Positions 52,953 through 62,092 of a stretch of 64,000 nucleotides of DNA are shown one piece after another (the stretch's first letter is position 1; every line of letters starts with the position of its first letter). Both the position numbers and the translations under genes were made by a program. Source of the DNA: UBA1100 sp964533265 (GTDB lineage: Bacteria > Verrucomicrobiota > Verrucomicrobiia > Limisphaerales > UBA1100); contig CAZHJW010000001.1 of assembly GCA_964533265.1 (NCBI GenBank), positions 62,001 to 126,000 of the forward strand, given 5' to 3'. The notes under the pieces were generated by a model. It made no database searches. It was given only the letters and a program-made list of their open reading frames with translations, and was not told where the DNA came from.

Positions 52953-55900
52953 ATGCGACTAATGCTCCTTTCACTAGGCCTATTGACTGCGCAGGTATTT
53001 GCGCAACTCCCCGTACCGAAGCCTAAGCCTGTTATTGGAGCCAGGCACCCTGCCTTAAGCCCAAATGGGAAGAAAATTGCATTTGTTTACCGCGGTGATA
53101 TCTGGAAATCTGACTCGTTTGGTGGACAAGCCAAGCCTATCACATTTCACCTTGAATATGATGGCTACCCTGTTTTCTCGCCAGACGGCAACTGGATAGC
53201 TTTTGGCAGCAAGCGGCATGGACATTTTGATATATTCATTATTCCATCAGAAGGAGGTACTCCAAGGCGGCTAACTTGGCATTCCGGCCACGACATCCCT
53301 TTCGGTTGGAGTCCTGATGGAAAGAAGATTGCTTTTGGGGCACGGCGCAATCGCCCCAACTATGAGATATTAACCGTTGATATAGGGACTCTGAATACAG
53401 AGTCTATATGTGAGGATTATGCATCCCTCCGTTACCCTCGATGGTCTTCAGATGGGAAGATGATGATTTACTCTCGATACGGAATGCCTTGGTACAGGCC
53501 GCGATACAGGGGGTCAGCTGCCGCACAAGTCTGGACCTACAATGTTAAAAATAAAAAACGCACAAAGCTTCTGGGCGATGAAAGGCAATATTTATTTAGT
53601 CAATTCATGCCAAGTGGAAAACAAATACTACTTGTTACCACGGGGCAGCCAACCCCGACTTTGGCCAACATAGAAGAGAAACCGATAAAATTTTCAGACA
53701 ACAGTAAGCGAGCCCCCAACCTATGGACCGCTGATCTGGACGGTAACCTCAAACAAATAACACATTTTAAAACTGATTCTGTGCGCTACCCGAGCATTGC
53801 CTCAAAAACCGGCGATATTGCGTTCGAACACGGGGATGGAATCTGGCTGCTTCCGAATAAGTCAAAAACACCTCAAAGAATTCCTCTTATCGTCAACACA
53901 GATCCAAAGCGTAACGTAGAAGAGCATGTTCGCGCTACCAGTGGCGTTACCGAAGCAGAACCTTCCCCCAACGGAAAAACTATTTTGTTCGGTTTGCAGG
54001 GCGATATCTGGAGCATTAAGGCAATAAAGGCAAAAGGCATAAATAAAGAACTGGATGAACTAGCGACACAACATACCACATGGGCCGGTGATGATTCAGA
54101 CTTTTCTTGGTCAAAGGACGGAAAGAAATTCTATTTCACATCGGATCGCGAGGGAAATAGCCGCATCTACGAATATGATCTAGCCAACCAAAGCCAGAAA
54201 CCGCTTTGGAACAGGGAGGAAAATATCGTACGACTGCGTGTTTCGCCTGATGGTAAACACCTTTTTTTCTGGGTTACAGGACCTGAAGGTGGCCTTCACC
54301 GACTGACACTAGTCGATCAAAAAGTTAAACGGATATTAAAGCTTCCGGGAATTCATATGAGAGGCCGTGGCGGCATAGACTATGAGTGGTCTCCTGACGA
54401 AAAATGGATTGCCTACACAACTCGTACAGGCAGCAGTTCATACAACATATGGATAATCCCCGCAGAAGGGGGTGAAGCCAAAAATGTTACCGAATTGAGT
54501 GCCTTGCACAGTCAGCCAACATGGTCTACGGATGGAAAATATTTATATTTTCAAAGCGACCGATCCGGGGAAGGCCTGTACCGAGTAGCTCTGCAACGGG
54601 ATAAATTCAGAAGCACCGATGTAGATCAACGATTCGTTAAGCCAAGCAAGAAGCCGGAGGTGAAAATAGAGTTCGAAGGCATTAGTGAACGAATCCAGAA
54701 GATTTCTGCTACCAACCCTTCATCCGATTTAACCATGACTTCCGGCGGACAATTATTCTTCCTTTCAGGAGGAAACGTATACCGTTCTTCGCATGACGGG
54801 AAAGAAGTCAAAAAAATGAATGATGGAGGTGGTCGCGTAGCTTTTAGAATACTTGGAAGTGGACGTGGAGCATCTTTCATGAAATCAGGGAAAATGTATT
54901 TAATGAAGCTCGATAGCGGCAGCGACACACCTGTGACTTTTACCGCGAATGTAGTGAAAAACACAATGGCAAGAAGAACCGCAGCGTTCTACCAGTTCTG
55001 GAAGACATACCATCATCGCTTTTATGACAGCAACTTTCATGGGCGTGATTGGACTTCATTGAGAAAAAAATATTTAGGCCGCCTGCCTTCAGTAGATACA
55101 AACGATGAATTTGCATCTCTTCTTCAAATGATGGTCGGTGAACTTGACGCGTCCCACTCTGAATTGTCACCTGCCTCCTCAGGCAGTTCATTTAGAAGCA
55201 CTCCGCACCTTGGGTTCACGATTGACTATTCGCACAAGGGGCCAAGCTTAAAGATTAAAGATATTCCAAATAGAGCGCCAGGGTCATTTGAAAAAACTAA
55301 ACTCAAACCTGGGGAGTTTGTTGTGGCAATTGACGGAAAAAAGGTTTCCGGAAATGAAACTCTTTTCCAGTTTTTGACACAGAAGACGACCCGACTAACC
55401 ACATTCTCAGTTAACTCAAAACCAACATCTGATGGAGCTAGAAATGTTACCTACAAACTCCTTTCCAGCTCAGAATGGCAAAGCCTTCGTTATGATGAAA
55501 AAGTTCAAGAATTGAGAAGGCGCGTGGAACAAAGCAGTGATGGGGAAATTGGGTATCTCCATATCTCAGCAATGGGCAGCAAGGATCAGGAAAAATTCGA
55601 GCGAGAAGCCTACGAGTATATTCAGGGTAAAAAGGCAATGATTTTTGATGTCCGTTTTAACAACGGCGGAAACATCTCTGACACCCTGATCGATTGGCTC
55701 GAGCGTAAGCCTCACGGAATATACAAATCCCGAGACCGTGAGCCCGAAATGGCCCCCAGTCGGGCATGGAACAAACCAGTTGTCGTATTACTCAATGAAC
55801 ACAGCTATTCAAACGGAGAAATGTTTCCTTATGCAATGCGTGAACGTGGCTTAGCCAAACTCGTGGGAATGCCTACTCCCGGGTATGTGATTTGGACATC

Positions 55901-56105
55901 TACCTTCACCTTAACCGATGGCACCAAAGCACGCATACCAGGTCGCGGGGTCTTCAGGATGGATGGCAGCAACATGGAAAACATAGGAGAAAAGCCAGAT
56001 TTTCAATTATGGGTTACCCCCGATCAATGGCTAAAAGGAGAGGATCCGCAACTTACTAAAGCTATTGATCTGCTACGCGAAAAGCCGGTCAACGACTCCA
56101 GATGA
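52953..56105 (+). CDS. Tricorn-like S41 protease with beta-propellers
   Basis: 1050-aa exported protease (signal peptide about 1-17). Propeller repeats of the TolB/WD40-like type fill the first two thirds (repeated SPDGK/SPNGK and I(A/W)F strands). The C-terminal part has a PDZ-like insert (about 750-830) and the S41 core. Tricorn catalytic residues match: Ser-His in DASHSEL (about 729-735), nucleophile Ser in NEHSYSNGE (about 950) and Glu in MENIGEKPD (about 1010). It would degrade peptides in the periplasm. It overlaps fdhD by ATGA. Confidence 0.93.
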   Translation: MRLMLLSLGLLTAQVFAQLPVPKPKPVIGARHPALSPNGKKIAFVYRGDIWKSDSFGGQAKPITFHLEYDGYPVFSPDGNWIAFGSKRHGHFDIFIIPSEGGTPRRLTWHSGHDIPFGWSPDGKKIAFGARRNRPNYEILTVDIGTLNTESICEDYASLRYPRWSSDGKMMIYSRYGMPWYRPRYRGSAAAQVWTYNVKNKKRTKLLGDERQYLFSQFMPSGKQILLVTTGQPTPTLANIEEKPIKFSDNSKRAPNLWTADLDGNLKQITHFKTDSVRYPSIASKTGDIAFEHGDGIWLLPNKSKTPQRIPLIVNTDPKRNVEEHVRATSGVTEAEPSPNGKTILFGLQGDIWSIKAIKAKGINKELDELATQHTTWAGDDSDFSWSKDGKKFYFTSDREGNSRIYEYDLANQSQKPLWNREENIVRLRVSPDGKHLFFWVTGPEGGLHRLTLVDQKVKRILKLPGIHMRGRGGIDYEWSPDEKWIAYTTRTGSSSYNIWIIPAEGGEAKNVTELSALHSQPTWSTDGKYLYFQSDRSGEGLYRVALQRDKFRSTDVDQRFVKPSKKPEVKIEFEGISERIQKISATNPSSDLTMTSGGQLFFLSGGNVYRSSHDGKEVKKMNDGGGRVAFRILGSGRGASFMKSGKMYLMKLDSGSDTPVTFTANVVKNTMARRTAAFYQFWKTYHHRFYDSNFHGRDWTSLRKKYLGRLPSVDTNDEFASLLQMMVGELDASHSELSPASSGSSFRSTPHLGFTIDYSHKGPSLKIKDIPNRAPGSFEKTKLKPGEFVVAIDGKKVSGNETLFQFLTQKTTRLTTFSVNSKPTSDGARNVTYKLLSSSEWQSLRYDEKVQELRRRVEQSSDGEIGYLHISAMGSKDQEKFEREAYEYIQGKKAMIFDVRFNNGGNISDTLIDWLERKPHGIYKSRDREPEMAPSRAWNKPVVVLLNEHSYSNGEMFPYAMRERGLAKLVGMPTPGYVIWTSTFTLTDGTKARIPGRGVFRMDGSNMENIGEKPDFQLWVTPDQWLKGEDPQLTKAIDLLREKPVNDSR

Positions 56106-56917
56106 ACAACGCGCAACAGTCGCGCCAAATCCGGATCCGGAGATTCGAAGACAATCAATTGACAGGAGCGGAGACCGATTTCGTAGCGATTGAAGAACCT
56201 CTGGAAGTACGCATCAGAGGTAATGCTATTGCCATAACCATGCGTACGCCCGGGCATGATATTGAACTTGCAGCCGGCTTTATTTCAACAGAGGGAATCA
56301 TCGAAGAAAGAAGTGAAATTCTTGAAATAGCCCACTGTGAGAACGGTAAAGCTAATGATGGCAGAAACATTGTAAATGCCTTCTTGCATCCTGCTGTCAA
56401 AATTGATTGGGAACAATTTAAGCGCCATTTCTTCACCAATTCGAGTTGTGGAATATGCGGCAAGGCGACGATAGAATCGGTGCAATCACTATTCCCTCCG
56501 ATTACCTCAAACACCTCAATCACCACCCACATTCTGAACACATTTCCGGATAAGCTTCGAGAAGCGCAAAAAACGTTTCATGAGACGGGCGGCTTACACG
56601 CTGCCGCCCTATTTACCGCTGACGGGTCGATGATAAGTATACGCGAAGACGTGGGAAGGCATAACGCAGTAGATAAAGTTATCGGGCATTCCTTTTTGGC
56701 TGAAAGAAAGCTTTCTAATTTAATACTAATGGTAAGCGGCCGTGTTTCCTTTGAGATCATGCAGAAAGCTCTGGCTCATAAAATACCAATAGTTGCGGCC
56801 ATATCTGCACCGACATCATTGGCAATCGAATTTGCCACTGAAAACAAACAGGCTTTGGTGGGGTTTATGCGTAATAATAAGATGAATATTTATGCCGGCC
56901 ATGAATATATAAATTAG
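56102..56917 (+). CDS. fdhD: FdhD sulfurtransferase
   Basis: 271-aa sulfur carrier required to activate formate dehydrogenases. The persulfide Cys motif is C116-G-I-C119 in SSCGICGKATIES. The GDP-binding end region SIREDVGRHNAVDKVIG is intact. No formate dehydrogenase lies in the window, so its client is elsewhere. It starts within the protease stop (ATGA) and shares a four-base stop overlap with uvrC on the opposite strand. Confidence 0.95.
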   Translation: MNNAQQSRQIRIRRFEDNQLTGAETDFVAIEEPLEVRIRGNAIAITMRTPGHDIELAAGFISTEGIIEERSEILEIAHCENGKANDGRNIVNAFLHPAVKIDWEQFKRHFFTNSSCGICGKATIESVQSLFPPITSNTSITTHILNTFPDKLREAQKTFHETGGLHAAALFTADGSMISIREDVGRHNAVDKVIGHSFLAERKLSNLILMVSGRVSFEIMQKALAHKIPIVAAISAPTSLAIEFATENKQALVGFMRNNKMNIYAGHEYIN

Positions 56918-58395
56918 CCACCCTCTCGCGCATCCAGAAACTTGCGCAAGGCCTGAGCTGTTTTTATCCCGAACCCGGGAACTTCAATAATCTCCGGCAG
57001 CGTAGATTTTTTTAACCGCCTCAAGCTCCCGAAATGTTTCAGCAAAGCTGCTTTCCGTTTTTCTCCAATACCCGGGAATTCATCGAGCAAGCTCTCTGAA
57101 ATTCTTTTGAGTCTCAGTTCTGCATTAAAACTGTTAGCAAAACGGTGAGATTCATCACGGATTCTCTGAAGTAACTGTAGCGCATTATTATCAAGACCTA
57201 ATCGAAGGGGCTCCTTGCAAGATGGTTTGTATATTTCCTCAAACTCCTTTGCCAAACCTATAATTTGCAGCTTCTCTAGCCCCAGTTCTGACAAGGATTT
57301 TACCGCACTGCTAAGTTGGCCCTTTCCACCATCAATTAAAATTAGATCAGGCATCTGACGTCCGCCCTTCTTAAGGCGACTGTATCGACGCTTAACCGCT
57401 TCTGCCATACAGGCAAAATCATCCTGTCCTGAAACTCCTTTTATCTTGTACTTACGGTAATCACCATTTGCCGGACGACCGTTGCGGAATACTATCATGG
57501 AGGCCACCATGAACGACCCACTGATATTGGATATATCAAAACCCTCAATAAGTGAAGGAGGTGCTGGCAATTCTAGAATACCGGCCAACTCTATGAGGTC
57601 GTTCTCAGGGTTCAATGATACAGGCAATTGATTAGGTAATTTCCTGTAACGCGTTGTCTTTCGCGTTGTATCTCTCAACGCTTTAATCTGATCGCGCAAA
57701 CGTGCTGCACGTTCGTAATCCTTTGCATCAGCTGCAACCTCCATATCAGATTCAAGACTTTTGAGAATATCTGAACAGTGGCCGTTCAGAAAATCGCAGG
57801 CATTCTCCACCTGCACGCGATATTGCTCTAGGGATACCTTCCCGACGCAAGGGGCACTACAAACTTCGATATGCCCATAAAGACAGTGCTTATAGTCATT
57901 TTCACCCGGATTAAGAGGCTTGCAACCCCGTAAACTGAAATTATGCCTGGCTAAATCAATCGATCGACGCAGAGCTCTGCTATCTGGAAAAGGTCCAAAA
58001 TAACGAGCCCCATCATTAACCTTTAGTCGAGTTAGAGCGAATCTTGGTATTGGATCATTTAAATTAACTTTTAACATCAGGAAGCGCTTATCGTCACGCA
58101 GGCTGACGTTATAACGTGGTTTAAACTGTTTGATCAATCGACTCTCTAGAAGAAGCGCCTCTGGATCCCCTTTCACCAAATGAACATCAAAATCAAATAC
58201 GGAATCGACCAAGGCCCGAAATTTAACATCCCAACCCATTTTCCTTGAAGGGTGAAAATATTGCCCAACTCTTTTTCTGACATCACGGGCCTTCCCCACA
58301 TATATGACCGTACCCAAGCGATCCTTCATCAGGTACACCCCGGGCTTATGAGGCAGATTATTTATTTTACTCCGTATAAGATCGGAGATAGGCAT
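56914..58395 (-). CDS. uvrC: UvrABC system protein C (short form)
   Basis: Excinuclease nuclease subunit, 493 aa against 610 in E. coli. Present are the GIY-YIG nuclease (KPGVYLMKDRLGTVIYVGKAR), the UVR motif (about 208-243, AADAKDYERAARLRDQI), the RNase H-like nuclease with DLILIDGGKGQL, and the C-terminal helix-hairpin-helix (EFPGIGEKRKAALLKHFGS). The stretch between UVR motif and RNase H domain is shortened, which accounts for the length. Both nuclease sites look intact. gmhA is nine bases upstream on the same strand. Confidence 0.95.
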   Translation of the reverse strand: MPISDLIRSKINNLPHKPGVYLMKDRLGTVIYVGKARDVRKRVGQYFHPSRKMGWDVKFRALVDSVFDFDVHLVKGDPEALLLESRLIKQFKPRYNVSLRDDKRFLMLKVNLNDPIPRFALTRLKVNDGARYFGPFPDSRALRRSIDLARHNFSLRGCKPLNPGENDYKHCLYGHIEVCSAPCVGKVSLEQYRVQVENACDFLNGHCSDILKSLESDMEVAADAKDYERAARLRDQIKALRDTTRKTTRYRKLPNQLPVSLNPENDLIELAGILELPAPPSLIEGFDISNISGSFMVASMIVFRNGRPANGDYRKYKIKGVSGQDDFACMAEAVKRRYSRLKKGGRQMPDLILIDGGKGQLSSAVKSLSELGLEKLQIIGLAKEFEEIYKPSCKEPLRLGLDNNALQLLQRIRDESHRFANSFNAELRLKRISESLLDEFPGIGEKRKAALLKHFGSLRRLKKSTLPEIIEVPGFGIKTAQALRKFLDAREGG

Positions 58396-58404
58396 TCGAG
58401 GAGT

Positions 58405-58974
58405 TTACTCTGTAATTTGCGGATTTTCCATAAATGCATAACAAATCATATGCGCAATACCCATTTGGCAATCTTCTGCGCGACCATAATGGGTCTCTTC
58501 AATAACAATGCAATTATCGGCAAATCGAGACAAGCCCCCTCTTTTGCCCCCAATGAGAGCGATAACATGGAGTCCATTCTCCTTAGCCCATTTACACGCC
58601 TCAATAAGATTGGGGGAATTACCGCTCACACTCATGGTTAACACAATGTCACCAGCCTTAGCATAATTTTCAAGCTGCCGTTTATAAACCCCTTCATATT
58701 CATAATCGTTACCGATCGCAGTCATCCAGCTTACGTTGTCATTCAGAGAAAGAACCTTGAACCTCTTCCCTACCGCATCCGAGGAACCCTTGCCTAAATC
58801 GGTTGCAAAATGTGAGGCATTGGATGCGCTACCACCATTACCAAAAACAAAAATTTGCCTTTCTTCTAATAACGCCTGCTTAACAGTTTGGATTGCCTCG
58901 GCAACCTGGCCTACCGGAATCGAGGATAACGCATTCTTCTCAGCGGCAATATAATCTGTAATCCACTCCTTCAT
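58405..58974 (-). CDS. gmhA: Sedoheptulose-7-phosphate isomerase (GmhA-like)
   Basis: SIS-domain isomerase, 189 aa, making D-glycero-manno-heptose 7-phosphate for lipopolysaccharide core. The family signature FGNGGSASNASHFATDLGKG and MSVSGNSPNLIEACKWA are intact, with YGRAEDCQMGIAHM at the C-terminus. Other heptose genes are not in the window. It is the first gene of the pair gmhA-uvrC, divergent from thrS. Confidence 0.92.
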   Translation of the reverse strand: MKEWITDYIAAEKNALSSIPVGQVAEAIQTVKQALLEERQIFVFGNGGSASNASHFATDLGKGSSDAVGKRFKVLSLNDNVSWMTAIGNDYEYEGVYKRQLENYAKAGDIVLTMSVSGNSPNLIEACKWAKENGLHVIALIGGKRGGLSRFADNCIVIEETHYGRAEDCQMGIAHMICYAFMENPQITE

Positions 58975-59043
58975 TTCCCTTTTCTAATCACTCTCAATCC
59001 CTTGACCAGCATGAATTAGTCACATCCATTTCCGGCTTTCCGT

Positions 59044-60864
59044 ATGGACAATTTTCATATAGACCAAACGTCTATGCAGGGCGCTAAACACGAGATCGAG
59101 AGGAAAAACTATGGTGAGCGGCAGCAAATGGATGAGCTCTCACGAATCCGTCACTCCTGCGCCCACGTACTTGCCACTGCTGTCCTCAGGCTTTGGCCAG
59201 ATGCTAAACTAGATATTGGCCCTCCCACAGAGGAAGGATTCTACTATGACTTTGACCTCGAACATCGATTTACTCCTGATGACTTCGAAATAATTGAATC
59301 TGAAATGAAAAAGGTGGCTAAGGAGAATCAGGTCTTTGAAAAATCTGAAAAGTCCCGAGAAGAAGCCAGGAATTACTATAAGGGGATCGATCAAACTTTC
59401 AAACTAGAGAGAATTGATGACATCCCTGAAGATGAAATAATTACGTTCTACCAAAACGGTGAATTCCTAGACCTCTGTGCAGGGCCACATGTTCCGCGGA
59501 CAGGAAACGTAAAAGCATTCAAGCTATTACGTTTGGCAGCAGCCTACTATCGTGGAAATGAAAATAATCCGCAACTCCAGCGCATATACGGTACGGCATT
59601 TAAAAACAAAACACAATTAACCGAATGGTTAGAGACTCAAGAAGAGGCAAAAAAAAGGGACCATCGCAAAATTGGTCGCGAACAGGGTCTCTTCACGATT
59701 TCAAGCTTGGTTGGCCAAGGCCTTGTCTTATGGATGCCCAAAGGAGGCATTGTGCGTACAGAATTACAGAATTTCATGCAGAATGAATTGCTCCAGCGGG
59801 ATTACAGCCCTGTTTTCACTCCTCATATAGGCAGCATAGAACTGTACAAAAAATCTGGCCATTTCCCTTACTACAAAGATAGTCAATATCCGACAATCAA
59901 GGCCGACGAAGAAGAGGAGTACCTCCTTAAACCAATGAACTGCCCTCATCACATTCAGATTTATTCTAGTGAAAAACACAGTTATCGCGAACTGCCAATC
60001 CGCCTGGCCGAGTTCGGCACGGTTTATCGGTATGAACAGAGCGGCGAACTCAGCGGCATGACTCGGGTAAGAGGACTAACACAGGATGACGCCCATCTCT
60101 TCTGCACCCAAGAACAAGTCGAAAGAGAGGTTCGTGACACCATAGATCTCACCCTGAAGACTCTGAGAACTCTAGGGCTATCAGATTACCGTGTTCAGGT
60201 TAGCTTGCGTGACCCCGATAGTGATAAATATACTGGTGATCCTAAAAAATGGGGCGCCGCCGAAGAAACCCTCCAACGGGTGGCGCAAGACATGGACATC
60301 ATCCACCAGAACGTGCCAGGTGAAGCGGCCTTTTATGGCCCAAAGCTGGACTTCATGGTAAAGGACTGCCTAGGGCGCGAATGGCAATTGGGAACCGTAC
60401 AGCTGGATTACAACCTGCCAGAACGCTTTGGGCTGGAATATATCGGGGCAGATAATTCGCCTCACCGACCCGTCATGATCCACCGCGCTCCATTTGGAAG
60501 CTTTGAAAGGTTTATGGGCATCCTTATCGAGCATTTTGCAGGGAATTTCCCGCTGTGGCTTGCCCCGGAACAGGTCCGGATTATCCCCATCACTGAAAAC
60601 CAGAAAGAATATGGTCAAAAGATCTTTAATGAACTGAAGACCGCGGGTATCCGCACAGGAATCGATCTTTCAGGCGACAAGATCGGAGGCAAGATCAGAG
60701 CCGCTGAGACAGCGAAAGTCCACACCATGTTCGTGATCGGCCAAAAAGAGATCGAGGCCGAATCTGTATCTATTCGCGTTCATGGCCGCGGAGATCAAGG
60801 CGTGAAACCCTTTTCAGAAGCGATAGAGGACCTTAAAAGAGCCATTTCTGAAAGAGTGCTCTAG
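59044..60864 (+). CDS. thrS: Threonyl-tRNA synthetase lacking a TGS domain
   Basis: Class II synthetase, 606 aa. The N-terminus lacks the usual TGS domain: a polar 35-residue leader leads straight into the editing domain (RHSCAHVLATAVLRLWPDAK). The catalytic core has the zinc ligands in NCPHHI and the motif-2 loop YRYEQSGELSGMTRVRG, the later PVMIHRAPFGSFERF, and the anticodon domain starting at WLAPEQVRIIPI. All parts for threonylation and Ser editing are present. Divergent from gmhA. Confidence 0.96.
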   Translation: MDNFHIDQTSMQGAKHEIERKNYGERQQMDELSRIRHSCAHVLATAVLRLWPDAKLDIGPPTEEGFYYDFDLEHRFTPDDFEIIESEMKKVAKENQVFEKSEKSREEARNYYKGIDQTFKLERIDDIPEDEIITFYQNGEFLDLCAGPHVPRTGNVKAFKLLRLAAAYYRGNENNPQLQRIYGTAFKNKTQLTEWLETQEEAKKRDHRKIGREQGLFTISSLVGQGLVLWMPKGGIVRTELQNFMQNELLQRDYSPVFTPHIGSIELYKKSGHFPYYKDSQYPTIKADEEEEYLLKPMNCPHHIQIYSSEKHSYRELPIRLAEFGTVYRYEQSGELSGMTRVRGLTQDDAHLFCTQEQVEREVRDTIDLTLKTLRTLGLSDYRVQVSLRDPDSDKYTGDPKKWGAAEETLQRVAQDMDIIHQNVPGEAAFYGPKLDFMVKDCLGREWQLGTVQLDYNLPERFGLEYIGADNSPHRPVMIHRAPFGSFERFMGILIEHFAGNFPLWLAPEQVRIIPITENQKEYGQKIFNELKTAGIRTGIDLSGDKIGGKIRAAETAKVHTMFVIGQKEIEAESVSIRVHGRGDQGVKPFSEAIEDLKRAISERVL

Positions 60865-60883
60865 ACTTAACTTAATTAAGGAC

Positions 60884-60911
60884 TTGCCAGACACTTCACT
60901 GCTGTTATGTT
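60884..60911 (+). promoter_or_regulatory. Candidate rpmB promoter
   Basis: TTGCCA (60884-60889) and TATGTT (60906-60911), 16-base spacer, about 25 bases upstream of the rpmB ATG. GGAG (60926-60929) is the ribosome site. Confidence 0.4.
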
Positions 60912-60935
60912 CCCGGCCCCTTAACGGAGTTCCTT

Positions 60936-61199
60936 ATGTCTAGAATTTGCAGTATCACAGGAAAGAAACCCTTTACTGGCGGCACTATCAGCCGTAGCGG
61001 TAAAGCAAAGAAAGAGGGTGGCATCGGGCGTCATGTCACCAAGGTGAATAAACGAATTTTTGCCCCCAACCTTCAACGCGTAAAAATTATAGATGAAAAT
61101 GGGACTGTAAAATATGTGCGTGTTGCTGCGAGTGCCATAAAGAAAGGCCTCATCACCAAGGCTCCAAAAAGAAACTGGAAGCCTGAGCAGGCCAAGTAA
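60936..61199 (+). CDS. rpmB: 50S ribosomal protein L28
   Basis: 87-aa L28. The N-terminal ICSITGKKPFTGG and the RHVTKVNKRIFAPNLQ block are diagnostic; the C-terminus is basic. Only one Cys (C5) remains, so this is the zinc-free type. A ribosome site (GGAG) and a candidate promoter precede it. rpmG, a usual partner, does not follow; smpB is convergent after a 29-base gap, the only convergent pair here that does not overlap. Confidence 0.97.
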   Translation: MSRICSITGKKPFTGGTISRSGKAKKEGGIGRHVTKVNKRIFAPNLQRVKIIDENGTVKYVRVAASAIKKGLITKAPKRNWKPEQAK

Positions 61200-61228
61200 C
61201 ACTACTAAGATTGTTTAATATCCGGGAC

Positions 61229-61696
61229 TCACCCCGCTTTGCCTTTCATGGCGTGCATCATTGCCCGCCTCAAATCCTTATCAGATTCTCGTTTCTTTAT
61301 CGTTTCGCGCTTGTCTGCGTGCCCTTTGCCTCGCCCAAGCCCAAGCAGAACTTTTACCCGGCCATTCTTCCAATAAAGCTTCAACGGGATTAGAGCCAAG
61401 CCCTTTGCCTGAGTTTGCCCTGCTAAACGGTCAATCTCTTTCCTGTGTAAAAGTAATTTTCGCGGAACCATAGGCCTGTGGTTATGAATATTACCGTGAG
61501 CATATTTATCAATGTGGAAATTGTGTAGCCATGCCTCTCCGTCGGGTTCAATTCGGGCAAAAGCCTCCCTTAACTGGCCCTTGCCTGCACGTAAAGATTT
61601 CACCTCAGTCCCTTGCAGGACCAACCCTGCCTCCAAGCTCTCTAGGATTTCATAATCCCTTCGCGCCTTAGAATTTTTAAGAATCTCATCACTCAT
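61229..61696 (-). CDS. smpB: SsrA-binding protein SmpB
   Basis: Binds tmRNA for trans-translation rescue of stalled ribosomes; 155 aa from ATG 61696. Motifs are VLQGTEVKSLRAGKGQLREAFARI, the NIHNHRP segment and the basic tail RGKGHADKRETIKKRE. The frame extends to 61729, but that part is a terminator hairpin, so the ATG pair at 61696/61699 marks the start. The hairpin lies four bases or fewer plus a T-run before the ATG, leaving no normal ribosome-binding sequence outside it. Confidence 0.96.
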   Translation of the reverse strand: MSDEILKNSKARRDYEILESLEAGLVLQGTEVKSLRAGKGQLREAFARIEPDGEAWLHNFHIDKYAHGNIHNHRPMVPRKLLLHRKEIDRLAGQTQAKGLALIPLKLYWKNGRVKVLLGLGRGKGHADKRETIKKRESDKDLRRAMMHAMKGKAG

Positions 61697-61699
61697 CAT

Positions 61700-61725
61700 A
61701 AAAAAACCAGAAGGCCCCCTTCTGG
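61700..61725 (-). terminator. Perfect hairpin with T-run between rpoZ and smpB
   Basis: On the minus strand: CCAGAAGG-GGG-CCTTCTGG (61725-61707) followed by seven T. It is a textbook Rho-independent terminator for rpoZ. It ends directly at the smpB ATG, so it may instead or also act as a leader structure for smpB. Confidence 0.85.
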
Positions 61726-61753
61726 TCATCTTAAACTATCTTGAAAGAGATCG

Positions 61754-62005
61754 CTATTTTTTCTTTTTAGGCTCGGTTTTGGTTTTCGCTGTAATGATTT
61801 GGCTTGAGATAGGGTCAGTTAATTCATAGTCCATCTTATCCTCTACCAATTCCGACAAGGCCATGTCTGCTGCCCCCAGGAGAGGAGCGTCCAGCAAAGG
61901 TCGGTCCCCTTGGTTTAATTGACGGACGCGAGTTGAAATAATATTCACCAGCACATTCGGGTTGCCTATTAACTCGCCCGCTTCATCTACAAGTTCTACA
62001 TTCAT
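61754..62005 (-). CDS. rpoZ: RNA polymerase omega subunit
   Basis: 83-aa omega-like protein. NPNVLVNIISTRVRQLNQGD followed by DMALSELVEDKMDYEL matches the omega core (N-terminal helix with R-R-Q-L, ALxEL-x-K-x segment). A Lys-rich tail ends the protein. Omega aids assembly of RNA polymerase. It lies upstream of smpB with an intervening terminator. gmk, the usual neighbour in other bacteria, is absent. Assignment rests on a short sequence. Confidence 0.82.
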   Translation of the reverse strand: MNVELVDEAGELIGNPNVLVNIISTRVRQLNQGDRPLLDAPLLGAADMALSELVEDKMDYELTDPISSQIITAKTKTEPKKKK

Positions 62006-62092
62006 CGTATAAGGGAGCGGAAAGTAACCGTTTGATACTTAAACGCAACTTAAAAATCGCATCTTGCCCAGTTGGAGAAGGGCCGTTAGAAA

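Noticed and set aside
61697..61729. Upstream extension of smpB
   Set aside because: The region is the rpoZ terminator hairpin.
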